A stretch of 64,000 bases of DNA from assembly GCA_964603985.1 (NCBI GenBank), contig CAZRXG010000006.1, forward strand, positions 99,508 through 163,507, read 5' to 3'. Each line of letters starts with the position of its first letter. Positions within the stretch are counted from its first letter, which is position 1. The notes below the pieces were generated by a model. It saw nothing but the letters and a program-made list of their open reading frames with translations, was not told where the DNA came from and searched no databases. Positions 1 through 8,549 of the stretch are shown here, piece after piece. The position numbers and the translations under genes were made by a program. This stretch comes from CAZRXG01 sp964603985 (GTDB lineage: Bacteria > Chloroflexota > Anaerolineae > Aggregatilineales > UBA3940).

Positions 1-2
1 TG

Positions 3-1586
3 CCTGTTGTGGTTGAGCACATCGTGTTCAAGAGCCTGGCGAAGGACCCCGACCACCGCTATCAGACGGCAGGTGAGATGCGCGACGCGCTCCAGGCCGC
101 CGTCTTTGACCTCGAACAGCAGACCGAGGCTGGCGTGGTCACACCACCGGCGGGGGTGGTCGTGGCGGAAGTGGCCAAGGCGGCAGAGACGCGGCCCGCT
201 CCCGTCATGGATGACGGGGCAACGCTGGCCGTCGCCCCGGCGGAGGCGGAAACTGCGCTGCGTAAGAAGCGTGGGCGCTGGTGGGTGTGGGCCATCGTGG
301 GAGTGATTGCGCTGGCTCTGCTGGGTGGTGTGCTCCTGGTGGGGCTGCCTCTGCTCTTCCCGGAGGAGCGGGGTGGCATTGCAGCCGAGATCTTTGAAGA
401 GCCGGGCGGTGAGCAGGCTGAAGTGCTGTCCCCGTCCGGCTCTGAAGGCCGGGAGTCGGATGCTCAGCCGCTCGCCGAAAAGGCCGTCCAAAAACTGTGG
501 GAAGACAATCTGCCGCTTGCCGAGGAGCTTTTTGCCGAAGCGCTTGGGATCGATCCGGAGAACGTCACCGCCCTGGCCGGGCAGGCGATCCTGTTCATGA
601 TGCAGGAGCGGTGGCAACCGGCCAGAGAAAACGTAGACCATGCTCTTGAGCTGGCCCCCGACGACCCGTTGGTGCTTTACGCACAGGGGGCACTGCACAG
701 GTGGTCGCCGGAATTCTACAACCCGGACGTGGCGTTGGACGTATTCAGCCGCGTCACCGAGCAGTGTGATTACGACCGGATTCTGTGCGCGTTAGCTCAC
801 AACGAGCGCGCGCAGGTTCTCTTCTGGGACTTTGAGGACTTTGAAGGTGCGATGGCAGACATGGAACAGGCCATCGACCTCGATCCTCATAACTTCGACT
901 TTTACGATACCCGTGCCTACTTCCGTGAGTATCTCAGCGACTTTGAAGGCGCGCTGCAGGACTTCGAACGGGCGTACGAACTGTCCGGGTGGGAGGGGTA
1001 CCTGGAGAGCGCGGCGGCGATGGCCGTTCGCACGGAGGACTTCCCGAGGGCGCTGGGCTTCTACGATGACCTGCTTCAAGAATTCCCCGACGATCCCCAC
1101 CTGTTCGCCGGGCAGGGGTACGTTGCGTGGCGGGCAGGTCACGTGGACAGGGCCAGACGCAGCGTGGATCGCGCGCTGGAAATCGACCCCGGCCTGCTCG
1201 AAGCGCATTATCTGGTGGGGTTGATGCTGCTGGATGAGAGGAATCCGGAGGAAGCGATGGCGAACTTCATGCCGGTCAGCGAGGAGCCGGAAAGGTGGAT
1301 GTACGAGCATCCCTTCCTCAACCCTGGCTTCGGGCACGAGATATTCTATGATATGGCCCGCGCGGAGTGGATGATGGACCACCCAGAGGAGGCGCTCAGG
1401 CTGCTGGAGCGGTCGATTGAGCAGGATTACTGGTGGCCGGACCCCTTCATCCTCAGGGGGCAGATCTTCGCCGACATGGGCGACATAGACATGGCCCGGG
1501 AGAGCTATGTGAGGGCGCTTGAGTCGACGGATAATCCTGAGATGCAGGCCCACATCGAAGAGATGATAGAGGAGTTGGGTAGATAA
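3..1586 (+). CDS. Ser/Thr protein kinase C-terminal part with membrane anchor and TPR ectodomain (5' partial)
   Basis: The reading frame is open to the left edge, so this is the end of a larger gene. The first 30 codons match the last helix of a Hanks-type kinase (a stretch like SLAKDPDHRYQTAGEM). An Ala/Pro-rich linker follows, then a basic stop (RKKRGR) and one transmembrane helix at about residues 91-117 counted from the GTG at 9. The remaining 400 residues are TPR-like helical repeats from about residue 155 to the end, with signatures such as alternating AL/LDP pairs. The likely role is a membrane signalling kinase whose outer TPR region binds a ligand or partner. The STAS-like gene starts 3 bases downstream, so the two are probably co-transcribed. 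The kinase catalytic core lies outside the window, so activity cannot be judged. Confidence 0.85.
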   Translation, partial: PVVVEHIVFKSLAKDPDHRYQTAGEMRDALQAAVFDLEQQTEAGVVTPPAGVVVAEVAKAAETRPAPVMDDGATLAVAPAEAETALRKKRGRWWVWAIVGVIALALLGGVLLVGLPLLFPEERGGIAAEIFEEPGGEQAEVLSPSGSEGRESDAQPLAEKAVQKLWEDNLPLAEELFAEALGIDPENVTALAGQAILFMMQERWQPARENVDHALELAPDDPLVLYAQGALHRWSPEFYNPDVALDVFSRVTEQCDYDRILCALAHNERAQVLFWDFEDFEGAMADMEQAIDLDPHNFDFYDTRAYFREYLSDFEGALQDFERAYELSGWEGYLESAAAMAVRTEDFPRALGFYDDLLQEFPDDPHLFAGQGYVAWRAGHVDRARRSVDRALEIDPGLLEAHYLVGLMLLDERNPEEAMANFMPVSEEPERWMYEHPFLNPGFGHEIFYDMARAEWMMDHPEEALRLLERSIEQDYWWPDPFILRGQIFADMGDIDMARESYVRALESTDNPEMQAHIEEMIEELGR

Positions 1587-1589
1587 TCT

Positions 1590-2282
1590 ATGAGCAGTGT
1601 TGAGCACAAGCTCCACAACCCCGGCGTCAAAATATACCGCATCAAGGGTGAAGTCACAGCCGACGACGTGGAGAAGTTGCGAGAAGAGTTGGAAACCTTT
1701 GTCAAGGAGAATGGCAAACGGGGTGCCTGCGGCATCCTGCTCGACCTGATCGCTGTAGATGCGTTTTCGGCTGAAGCAATCGATGCCCTCCTGGAGCTGC
1801 TCTCTGAGCCGGATGATGTGATCGAGGGCCTCCGCATGCGGTTTGCGCTGATCGGCGTGAAGCCCTTCACTCAGCGCTTTCTGCGTGAGGTGATGCCTCT
1901 CGACCCGGTCAAGCACATCCGCGCCCGGTTCTTCCACGAAGTAGCCGAGGAGGAAGCCCTGGCCTGGCTTCAGGCGATGGTCAGTTCGGCGGACGGGGAG
2001 ACAGTGGTGGAGGAAGAGGAGAAGGAGAAGGAAACAAAGGGCGAGAAGGGCAAAAAGGGCGAGAAGGACGAAAAGGGCGAGGAGAAGGTGAAGGACGAGA
2101 AGAAGGAGGCAAAGGTAGAGAAGGTAGAGAAGAAGGGACCAAAGGCGGGTAAAGAGCCTGCCAAGCCGGGTGCGAAGCCCGCAGAGGTGGCCGTGTCGTC
2201 GGCAGTTCTTGCTGCGCCCAAGCGGGGTGAAAAGATCGGCGAGAAGAAGGAGGAGAGCAAGCCCGTCCGTGCAAAGACGTAA
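1590..2282 (+). CDS. STAS-like domain protein with Lys/Glu-rich C-terminal tail
   Basis: Residues 10-130 show the alternating strand/helix pattern of a STAS (anti-sigma-factor-antagonist type) domain: an opening strand (VKIYRIKGEV), a helix, a central strand followed by DAFSAEAIDAL, and a late RFALIGV strand. The usual phospho-acceptor Ser of the D-S-S motif is not clearly conserved. Residues 140-230 are a low-complexity tail of Lys, Glu, Gly and Ala that ends in Pro/Ala spacers. It is probably disordered and may bind nucleic acid, membrane lipid or polyphosphate. The gene follows the kinase end by 3 bases, which suggests a kinase-substrate or partner-switch pair; that is inference. The STAS call rests on pattern only. 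Confidence 0.65.
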   Translation: MSSVEHKLHNPGVKIYRIKGEVTADDVEKLREELETFVKENGKRGACGILLDLIAVDAFSAEAIDALLELLSEPDDVIEGLRMRFALIGVKPFTQRFLREVMPLDPVKHIRARFFHEVAEEEALAWLQAMVSSADGETVVEEEEKEKETKGEKGKKGEKDEKGEEKVKDEKKEAKVEKVEKKGPKAGKEPAKPGAKPAEVAVSSAVLAAPKRGEKIGEKKEESKPVRAKT

Positions 2283-2306
2283 ACCGGGCATCACCTCAGC
2301 CCGGTT
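2282..2306 (+). terminator. Stem-loop after the STAS-like gene
   Basis: An 8-bp perfect inverted repeat (AACCGGGC / GCCCGGTT) with a 9-base loop overlaps the stop codon. It has only a weak T-rich stretch downstream, so it may be a partial terminator before the pckA promoter. Confidence 0.4.
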
Positions 2307-2319
2307 GAGCGAGTTGGTT

Positions 2320-2348
2320 TTGCTCCTGCACTCGCTTGGCGTTACACT
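2320..2348 (+). promoter_or_regulatory. Candidate promoter of pckA
   Basis: TTGCTC and TACACT separated by 17 bases, about 65 bases upstream of the pckA start. It matches the sigma-70 consensus moderately. Confidence 0.4.
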
Positions 2349-2412
2349 CATCGGTTGTGTGTAGTGTGGTTGAGTGCAGCGTTCTGCACCTCTCTTGCCG
2401 ATGGGAGGCATC

Positions 2413-4008
2413 ATGGAAATCTTGCAATCGCACCCGGAGCTTGAAGCCTTAGGATTCCGCAACTTAAACTCCGTCTACTGGCAATTGCATACACCCCAAC
2501 TGTACGAGCAGACCCTCCGCCGACAGGAGGGCTTTATCGCCCACCTGGGGCCGCTGGTCGTCCGCACCGGCGACCACACCGGGCGATCACCTCAGGACCG
2601 GTTCATTACCAGGGAACCAAGCACCGAGAATGAGATCTGGTGGGGGGACGTAAACCGCCCCTTCAGCCCGGAGCAGTTTGACGACCTGTACCAGAAGCTG
2701 CTGGCGTATTTCCAGGGGATGAATGCCTTCGTGCAGAACTGCTTCGCCGGGGCCGACCCGAACTACCGGATCGCCGTCCGTGTGATCACCGAAACCGCCT
2801 GGCACAACCTCTTCGCCCGCAACATGTTTATCCAGGCCACTCAGGAAGAACTTGAGAACTATTCGCCCGACTTCACGCTGATCCACGCCCCCAAGTTCCA
2901 CGCGCTCCCCGAACACGACGGCACCAACTCCTCGGCGTTTGTGCTGATTCACTTTGCCAAGAAGCTGGTACTCATCGGTGGAACGAGCTACGCGGGCGAG
3001 GTCAAGAAGTCGATCTTCAGCGTGTTGAACTACCTGCTGCCCAGGCAGGGCGTCCTCTCGATGCACTGCTCCGCCAACCAGGGCCTCAGTGACGACGTGG
3101 CGCTGTTCTTCGGCCTCTCCGGCACCGGCAAGACGACGCTGTCCTCCGACTCGACACGCACCCTGATCGGCGACGACGAGCACGGCTGGAGCGACACGGG
3201 CGTTTTCAACTTCGAGGGGGGCTGCTACGCCAAGGTCATCCGCCTCTCCCCAACCGGTGAGCCGGAGATCTTCCAGACGACCCGCCGCTTTGGCACCATC
3301 CTTGAGAACGTGGCGATGGACATGAACAGCCGCCACCTGGATCTCGACAGTGCGGCCTTTACCGAGAACACCCGCGCCTCCTACCCGATCAGCCACATCC
3401 CGAATGCCATGCGCTCCGGCGCTGGTGGGCATCCCCAAAATGTAATCTTCCTCACCGCCGATGCCTTCGGTGTGGTGCCGCCGGTCAGCAAGCTGACGCC
3501 TGAACAGGCCATGTACCACTTTTTGAGCGGCTACACGGCCAAGGTCGCGGGCACCGAGAAGGGCCTGAGCGACGAGCCGCAGGCGACGTTCAGCGCGTGC
3601 TTCGGCGCGCCTTTCATGCCGCTGCATCCCAGGGAGTACGCCAGGCTGCTGGGTGAGAAAGTCGAGAAGCACAGTGTGGATGTCTGGCTGGTCAACACCG
3701 GCTGGACCGGCGGGCCGTATGGCGTCGGTAACCGGATGGATTTGCAGCACACGCGGGCGATGGTGCGGGCGATCCTCGACGGCTCGCTGGCCGAGGTTGA
3801 AACGCGCCAGGAGCCTCACTTCGGGCTGCACGTCCCGGTCACGTGCTGCAATGTGCCCGCCGAGGTGCTCGAACCCAGGGAAACGTGGGCCGACAAAGAC
3901 GCCTACGACGCCAGTGCAAAAGAACTGGCGAACCGCTTCCGGGAGAACTTCGAGCAGTATGCCGACGAGGTCGATGAGGCGGTGATCGCCGCCGGGCCGC
4001 CCGCATAG
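2413..4008 (+). CDS. pckA: Phosphoenolpyruvate carboxykinase (ATP)
   Basis: Catalyses oxaloacetate + ATP to phosphoenolpyruvate + ADP + CO2, the entry step of gluconeogenesis from the TCA cycle. The protein has 531 residues, close to the 540 of the E. coli enzyme. Family motifs are complete: HTGRSPQDRF near residue 60, the PCK-specific GGTSYAGEVKKSIF near 197, the P-loop GLSGTGKTT near 234, and the metal-binding IGDDEHGW near 254. The ATG at 2413 is chosen because GGGAGG lies 5 bases before it; an upstream in-frame GTG at 2374 has no better site. It ends at a strong hairpin. With mdh (58.5 kb) and sucCD (35.3 kb) it gives the window a good part of C4 metabolism. Confidence 0.97.
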   Translation: MEILQSHPELEALGFRNLNSVYWQLHTPQLYEQTLRRQEGFIAHLGPLVVRTGDHTGRSPQDRFITREPSTENEIWWGDVNRPFSPEQFDDLYQKLLAYFQGMNAFVQNCFAGADPNYRIAVRVITETAWHNLFARNMFIQATQEELENYSPDFTLIHAPKFHALPEHDGTNSSAFVLIHFAKKLVLIGGTSYAGEVKKSIFSVLNYLLPRQGVLSMHCSANQGLSDDVALFFGLSGTGKTTLSSDSTRTLIGDDEHGWSDTGVFNFEGGCYAKVIRLSPTGEPEIFQTTRRFGTILENVAMDMNSRHLDLDSAAFTENTRASYPISHIPNAMRSGAGGHPQNVIFLTADAFGVVPPVSKLTPEQAMYHFLSGYTAKVAGTEKGLSDEPQATFSACFGAPFMPLHPREYARLLGEKVEKHSVDVWLVNTGWTGGPYGVGNRMDLQHTRAMVRAILDGSLAEVETRQEPHFGLHVPVTCCNVPAEVLEPRETWADKDAYDASAKELANRFRENFEQYADEVDEAVIAAGPPA

Positions 4009-4032
4009 AGCCGGTCATAGCATTGTAGACCA

Positions 4033-4065
4033 AACAGAGACGGTCCACCGCAGACCGTCTCTGTT
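4033..4065. terminator. Bidirectional stem-loop between convergent genes
   Basis: A 13-bp perfect inverted repeat (arms 4033-4045 and 4053-4065) with a 7-base loop sits between the ends of pckA and the minus-strand membrane protein gene. It lacks a long T tract; the run is better on the minus strand. Confidence 0.65.
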
Positions 4066-4105
4066 CGATTCCAGAGGCCGGTGGTGCTCAGACGCGGTGA
4101 GGCTG

Positions 4106-4456
4106 CTACCATCCCCCTGCCACGGCGACGAGGAGCAGCGTCAGTAGTGGGCCTGCGATCGCGCCCGGCCAGCCGATCAGCCGCGCGCCCAGGTAGGCCG
4201 GCCCGGCCAACCCGAACACCGTGTACCCGGCGAAGCCCAGCGCAGCGGGCAGCCAGTTAGGGCGCGACCGGTAGCCGAACAGCCGCAGGATCGCTTCCAT
4301 CCACGCGCCCACGCTGGTCGATGCGGCAAAATAGAGGAGGCCCATCAGGCCCAGCAAGAGGTTGATCAGGAAGAACGGAAGGCGGACGATGTGTGACAGG
4401 ATCTCCATGATGGGTTGGTTTGTTTTCCTCCTGCGCGCCCGTCTGGGTAGCGGCAT
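4106..4456 (-). CDS. Small multi-pass membrane protein of unknown function
   Basis: A 116-residue protein with three hydrophobic segments at about residues 20-43, 63-85 and 92-114, preceded by a very basic N-terminus (RRARRRK), which fits a positive-inside membrane protein. I do not recognise the family. The ATG at 4456 has an AGAGG 8 bases upstream and begins after the yyaL-like stop at 4483. An internal ATG at 4408 is a possible alternative. The longer frame reaching back to 4561 would overlap the upstream gene and is not supported. It is probably transcribed with the thioredoxin-domain gene. Confidence 0.6.
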   Translation of the reverse strand: MPLPRRARRRKTNQPIMEILSHIVRLPFFLINLLLGLMGLLYFAASTSVGAWMEAILRLFGYRSRPNWLPAALGFAGYTVFGLAGPAYLGARLIGWPGAIAGPLLTLLLVAVAGGW

Positions 4457-4482
4457 CACTATAGCCTCTGCTTCTGAGGGCG

Positions 4483-6546
4483 TCAAGCGTCCGGCTGCGC
4501 CAGCTCTTTTTCCAGCGCGTCGGGGGTGGTCACGGGCAGGCGGCAGACGAAATTGCGGCACACGTAAACCGTCGCCGCCCCGTCGACCATGTCACGTTGC
4601 GCCAGCAGGGGGATCAGATTGGCGGCATCGTCCGCTCCGTTTGCGTGCCGCAGCGCGAGCACCTGGTTGGGGCGGTAAGGCCGGTTGATCACCCGCAGCA
4701 GGGCACGCGTCTCGTCCGCGGATGGGTCGCCCACCAGCGCGATCTCGTGTGCCCCGCTCAGCGCGAAGTCAAGCTGCCCGGCCAGGTAGGCAAACGTGCC
4801 GGGATACGTCTGGATAGATGCCCCCAGACGGGCCAGAACGCGCTCGGCCTTCTCGCGCCAGTCGGGGCGGTCGGCCAGGATCGCCATCCGCAGCAGCGCC
4901 GCCACCGCGCCCGAAGTGCCTGCAGGCGTCGCGCCGTCGCCGAGATCCTGCGGGCGGAAGATCAGCGCCTCGTGGTCGTGCGAGGTGTCGTAGAAGCCCG
5001 CCTCGTCGTCCCAGAACAGCTCGACCATCAATTCGGTCAGCGCCAGCGCCTCCCTGAACCAGCGCAGGTCAAAGGTCGCCTGGTAGAGTTCGAGCAGCCC
5101 CTCGACGAGGAAGGCATAATCCTCCAGGTAGGCGTTGAATTTCGCCTGCCCGTCTTTGTAGGAGCGCAGCAGACGACCGTCCCGGCGCAACTCCGCCAGG
5201 ACGAAGCTCGCGGCCCGCCCGGCGAGCTTGGCGTAGTCGTCGCGCTCCAGCACGCGCGCGGCTTGCGCCAGACGGTTGATCATCAGCCCGTTCCACGCCG
5301 TCAGGATTTTTTCGTCGCGGCCCGGTTTGACGCGCCCCTCGCGCCGCTCGAAGAGAATCGCGCGCGCCTTTTCAACTTCGACCAGCAGCGCATCAGGTGC
5401 CATGTCGTGCCGGGCAGCGACCTTCTCCGGCGCTTCGGGGACCCACAGGATGTTGTGCCCCTCGAAGTTCGGGCCTTGCGCCACGCCCCAGTAATCGAGG
5501 ACCGCTTCGATGTTCACCGCCTGGCCGAGCGCGTCGCGCAGCTCTTCCTCCTGCCAGACGAAGAATCTGCCCTCTTCGCCCTCACTGTCGGCGTCCTGGG
5601 TGCTGTAGAAGCCGCCCGCCGGATCGGCCATCTCGCGTTCAACGTAGGCAATCGTCCCCTCGACCACCTCCCGGTAGCGCGGCTTGCCCGTCACCTGGTA
5701 GCCGTGCAGGTAGGCCCCGATCAGCAGGGCGTTGTCGTACAGCATCTTCTCGAAGTGCGGCACCAACCACGCCGCGTCAACCGAGTAGCGGTGAAAGCCC
5801 CCGCCGATCTGGTCGTACATGCCGCCCCAGGCCATCCGGTCGAGCGTGTGCGTGACCATTCGCAGCGCGTGATCCCAGCCGTGTCGATGGTAGAGCCGCA
5901 GCAGCAGGTCAAGCGACATGCTAGGCGGGAACTTGGGCTGCTGCCCGAAGCCGCCGTGCCGGGAGTCGTAGCGGTCGGCCAGCGCCTGGAAGGCGGTGTC
6001 CAGCACCTCCGGCGGGGGGAGCTGGTCGTGCCTGTCTCTTAGCTCGACGTGCCGCTCGATGACCCCGGTGAGGCTGCCCGCGTCGCGCTCCAGCGCCGCG
6101 CGGTTCTCACGAAAGGCGCTGATGATGCGCTCCAACACCTGCCTGAACGAGGGCATCCCGTAGCGTGGCGTCCTGGGGAAGTACGTGCCCCCGTAGAAAG
6201 GCCGCCCGTCGGGCAGCAGCCACACCGACATCGGCCAGCCGCCCCCGCCGGTGATGGCCTGCACCGCGCTCATGTAGATCGCGTCCACGTCGGGGCGCTC
6301 CTCGCGGTCCACCTTGATGCTGACGAAGTGCGCATTCAGGAAGGCCGCTGTCTCCTCGTCCTCGAACGACTCGCGCTCCATCACGTGGCACCAGTGGCAG
6401 GCTGAGTAGCCGACGCTCAAAAAGATCGGCCTGTCTTCGGCTCTGGCCCGCTCGAAGGCGTCGTCTCCCCAGGGATACCAATCCACAGGGTTGTTTTGGT
6501 GCTGTAACAGATAGGGGCTGGTCTCATCGGCAAGGCGGTTGGGCAT
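4483..6546 (-). CDS. Thioredoxin-domain protein of the YyaL/DUF255 family
   Basis: A 687-residue protein. The N-terminal 170 residues form a thioredoxin-like DUF255 domain that opens with NRLADETSPYLLQHQNNPVDW and carries the conserved ACHWCHVMERESF, with a C-x-x-C active site. The rest looks like the (alpha/alpha)6 barrel seen in N-acylglucosamine 2-epimerase-like folds (for example PHFEKMLYDNALL and a late YKDGQAKFNAYLEDYA). The family is widespread (human SPATA20, Bacillus YyaL) and its reaction is not settled. The ATG at 6546 is chosen because AGGGGAG lies just before it and the family similarity starts there. An extended -10 element and a nested palindrome lie upstream. Confidence 0.93.
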   Translation of the reverse strand: MPNRLADETSPYLLQHQNNPVDWYPWGDDAFERARAEDRPIFLSVGYSACHWCHVMERESFEDEETAAFLNAHFVSIKVDREERPDVDAIYMSAVQAITGGGGWPMSVWLLPDGRPFYGGTYFPRTPRYGMPSFRQVLERIISAFRENRAALERDAGSLTGVIERHVELRDRHDQLPPPEVLDTAFQALADRYDSRHGGFGQQPKFPPSMSLDLLLRLYHRHGWDHALRMVTHTLDRMAWGGMYDQIGGGFHRYSVDAAWLVPHFEKMLYDNALLIGAYLHGYQVTGKPRYREVVEGTIAYVEREMADPAGGFYSTQDADSEGEEGRFFVWQEEELRDALGQAVNIEAVLDYWGVAQGPNFEGHNILWVPEAPEKVAARHDMAPDALLVEVEKARAILFERREGRVKPGRDEKILTAWNGLMINRLAQAARVLERDDYAKLAGRAASFVLAELRRDGRLLRSYKDGQAKFNAYLEDYAFLVEGLLELYQATFDLRWFREALALTELMVELFWDDEAGFYDTSHDHEALIFRPQDLGDGATPAGTSGAVAALLRMAILADRPDWREKAERVLARLGASIQTYPGTFAYLAGQLDFALSGAHEIALVGDPSADETRALLRVINRPYRPNQVLALRHANGADDAANLIPLLAQRDMVDGAATVYVCRNFVCRLPVTTPDALEKELAQPDA

Positions 6547-6600
6547 CGTCTCCCCTGGTTCCCGGCGTGCGCGTTCTGGGAAAAAGTCCGGAATCAATCA

Positions 6601-6640
6601 GCCGCAACGCACCGGCGCGCCGGTGACGGCGCATTGCGGC
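6601..6640. repeat. Nested palindrome in the leader of the YyaL-family gene
   Basis: An outer inverted repeat (GCCGCAA 6601-6607 with TTGCGGC 6634-6640) encloses a perfect 16-bp palindrome CACCGGCGCGCCGGTG at 6610-6625. It lies between the putative -10 element and the start codon, so it could act as an operator or as an RNA hairpin. Confidence 0.6.
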
Positions 6641-6649
6641 GACAGGCTG

Positions 6650-6658
6650 ATTATAGCA
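6650..6658 (-). promoter_or_regulatory. Extended -10 element for the YyaL-family gene
   Basis: On the minus strand the sequence reads TGC-TATAAT, a perfect -10 with the TGn extension, about 100 bases before the start codon. No good -35 is visible, which fits an extended -10 promoter. Confidence 0.45.
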
Positions 6659-6696
6659 AATTAGAAGACGATTATCTGCTTTTTGCGGGCGACGGG

Positions 6697-7434
6697 TCAG
6701 CCCCCAAGCTGCGACGCGGCTGCCTCGTCGACCAGCCACACCAGCGACCCGTCCACCGGCTGGATGGCCTGGGCCGGGTAGGTGCTGGGCCGGTGCGGCC
6801 CGTTCAGGACGGCCTCCAGCGCGGCTGCCTTCTCCTCACCCGTCACAAGGAACAGGATGTGGCGGGCGTTGTTGAACACCGGCGGGGTGAGCGTCATGCG
6901 CTCGACGCCGAGCCGGGGCACGTCGTAGACGAGCACCATGCTGCTGCGGTCGCCGATGGCGCGCGTGCCGGGGAAGATCGACGCGGTGTGCCCGTCGGTT
7001 CCCATCCCCAGCAGCACCAGGTCGAAGCGCGGCCACTCTCCGCGCTCAAACTTGAAGTACCGCCACAGCTTGTCCTCGTACTCGTGCGCCGCCCTGCCGC
7101 TCAGGCCGCCGCCTTCCATGCGGTGGATCTGCTCGGCGGGAACCGGCACGTGATCGAGCAGTGCCTCGCGCGCCATGTGGTAGTTGCTCTCCGGGTCGCT
7201 GGCCGGGACGCGGCGCTCGTCCCCCCAGAAGATGTGTGTCTCAGCCCAGGGGGCCTGGTCGCGCCAGGGCTGGGCGGCCATCAACTCGTACAGGGGGCGC
7301 GGCGTCTCTCCGCCTGCCAGCGCGATACTGAACGTCCCGCGTTCGCCGACCGCCGCCTGCGCGATCTGCACCCAGCGCTCAGCCGCTTCCCTGGCGACCG
7401 CGTCTGCATCCGGGAGTCTGACGATTTCGGCCAC
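6697..7434 (-). CDS. pgl: 6-phosphogluconolactonase
   Basis: Hydrolyses 6-phosphogluconolactone to 6-phosphogluconate, step 2 of the oxidative pentose phosphate pathway. The 245-residue length fits the DevB/Pgl family. Visible motifs are SIALAGGETPRPLYE near residue 37, the IFWGDERRVP motif near 70, and LLGMGTDGHTASIFPGT near 145. It starts with GTG at 7434, with GGAGGG at good spacing. It is the last gene of the tkt-rpiB-gnd-zwf-opcA-pgl operon, 15 bases after opcA. Confidence 0.95.
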   Translation of the reverse strand: MAEIVRLPDADAVAREAAERWVQIAQAAVGERGTFSIALAGGETPRPLYELMAAQPWRDQAPWAETHIFWGDERRVPASDPESNYHMAREALLDHVPVPAEQIHRMEGGGLSGRAAHEYEDKLWRYFKFERGEWPRFDLVLLGMGTDGHTASIFPGTRAIGDRSSMVLVYDVPRLGVERMTLTPPVFNNARHILFLVTGEEKAAALEAVLNGPHRPSTYPAQAIQPVDGSLVWLVDEAAASQLGG

Positions 7435-7449
7435 GTTTCCACCCTCCGA

Positions 7450-8538
7450 TCAGGTATGGGCGGCGCTGACGATCTCGGCGGCCCGTGTCAGCGCCCTTTT
7501 GTAGATCGGATCGTATCCAAAATCAAGCTCTTCGGCCAGCGCTTCCGTAAGACCGATTGGCCGGAAGGGGCTTCCGAGCCGCGCCGGGGTGGGCGAGGCG
7601 TCGTCGAGGCGGAGCTCGATGCACGCCTGCTCCGGCGTGAGCGCGAGGCGAGGCATCACGTAAGGTGGCTCGGCGCCCGCCTGGATGAACACCCCGACGA
7701 TCTCGCCGGGGTCAAGGTGTGCATGGGTGCTCTCGACGATCTCGACCTTGCCCTGCCAGCGGCCCTTTTGCCAGGTTGTGATGTATCCCCCGGTCGGGCC
7801 GGTCTGGGCCGAGACCAGTTCGTACCCCAGGCGGTCGGCCAGCCACCCGACCAGCAGCAAGGCCCGCGTCGCGTCTTTGAAGTCGTCGCGGGCGATGTGA
7901 TGCACGTCCAGGCTTCGGATGTGTGTCAGGTGCTCGCGTAAGGTGGGTGTGTCCCATAACTGGGCCAGCAGGCGCCGCCAGGGCGTCAGCCGCGCCCAGT
8001 TGAGGTCGCCCAGACGGGCCACGTCCAGCGCGGCGAGGGTCTGGAGGGCCTGCGCGGCGTCGGGGGCGGCGTCTGAATCCACCAGCACACGGTCGGCCTC
8101 GTTCGCCAGGTGCTCGAAGAGATGATCTTCCTTGTCCGGTATCTCCGTCCACCACAGGTAGACGGGCAGATCCGCCGCCAGCAGCGCGACCACGGTGCTG
8201 TGCAGTTCGTCCCGCAGCGGGCCGCTGACGGCCAGCGTGACCAGTTCGCCGCACACCTGCCGCCGCTGCGCGGCGCGGCAGTAAGTCGTCACCCAGGCGT
8301 CGAGGCCCGGCTCAGCGCCTGGCCGGGCGTCGATCAGGATCACCCGCCCCGGACGCTCTAGCGTGGTTTCGATCAGCCACTGCGCCGTGTCCCCGGCGGT
8401 GTAAACGATCAGGTTGTGGGTGCGCGCCCGGATGACGGCCTCGTCGTTCATCGCCTCGGAGGCCCACAAAGCGTGCAGTTCGTCCCGGATCGCGCTCACG
8501 CTGACCTTTTGCAGTTTCGCCGACGATACCTGCTCCAA
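7450..8538 (-). CDS. opcA: Glucose-6-phosphate dehydrogenase assembly protein OpcA
   Basis: OpcA proteins act with Zwf as an allosteric or assembly partner in cyanobacteria and actinobacteria. This 362-residue protein shows the family pattern: an N-terminal region on a nucleotide-like fold (RARTHNLIVYT), the LPVYLWWTEIPD motif near residue 120, and a conserved RLTPWRRLLAQLWD near 185. I place the start at a TTG (8538) because GGGGAG lies 5 bases before it and the frame further upstream runs into zwf, which ends at 8550. It sits between zwf and pgl, the usual place for this gene. Confidence 0.9.
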   Translation of the reverse strand: MEQVSSAKLQKVSVSAIRDELHALWASEAMNDEAVIRARTHNLIVYTAGDTAQWLIETTLERPGRVILIDARPGAEPGLDAWVTTYCRAAQRRQVCGELVTLAVSGPLRDELHSTVVALLAADLPVYLWWTEIPDKEDHLFEHLANEADRVLVDSDAAPDAAQALQTLAALDVARLGDLNWARLTPWRRLLAQLWDTPTLREHLTHIRSLDVHHIARDDFKDATRALLLVGWLADRLGYELVSAQTGPTGGYITTWQKGRWQGKVEIVESTHAHLDPGEIVGVFIQAGAEPPYVMPRLALTPEQACIELRLDDASPTPARLGSPFRPIGLTEALAEELDFGYDPIYKRALTRAAEIVSAAHT

Positions 8539-8549
8539 TGGTTCTCCCC

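Noticed and set aside
792..2462. A 556-codon minus-strand frame opposite the TPR region and the STAS-like gene
   Set aside because: Its Leu-rich stretch is the mirror of the Lys/Glu codons of the STAS tail; it spans two real genes.
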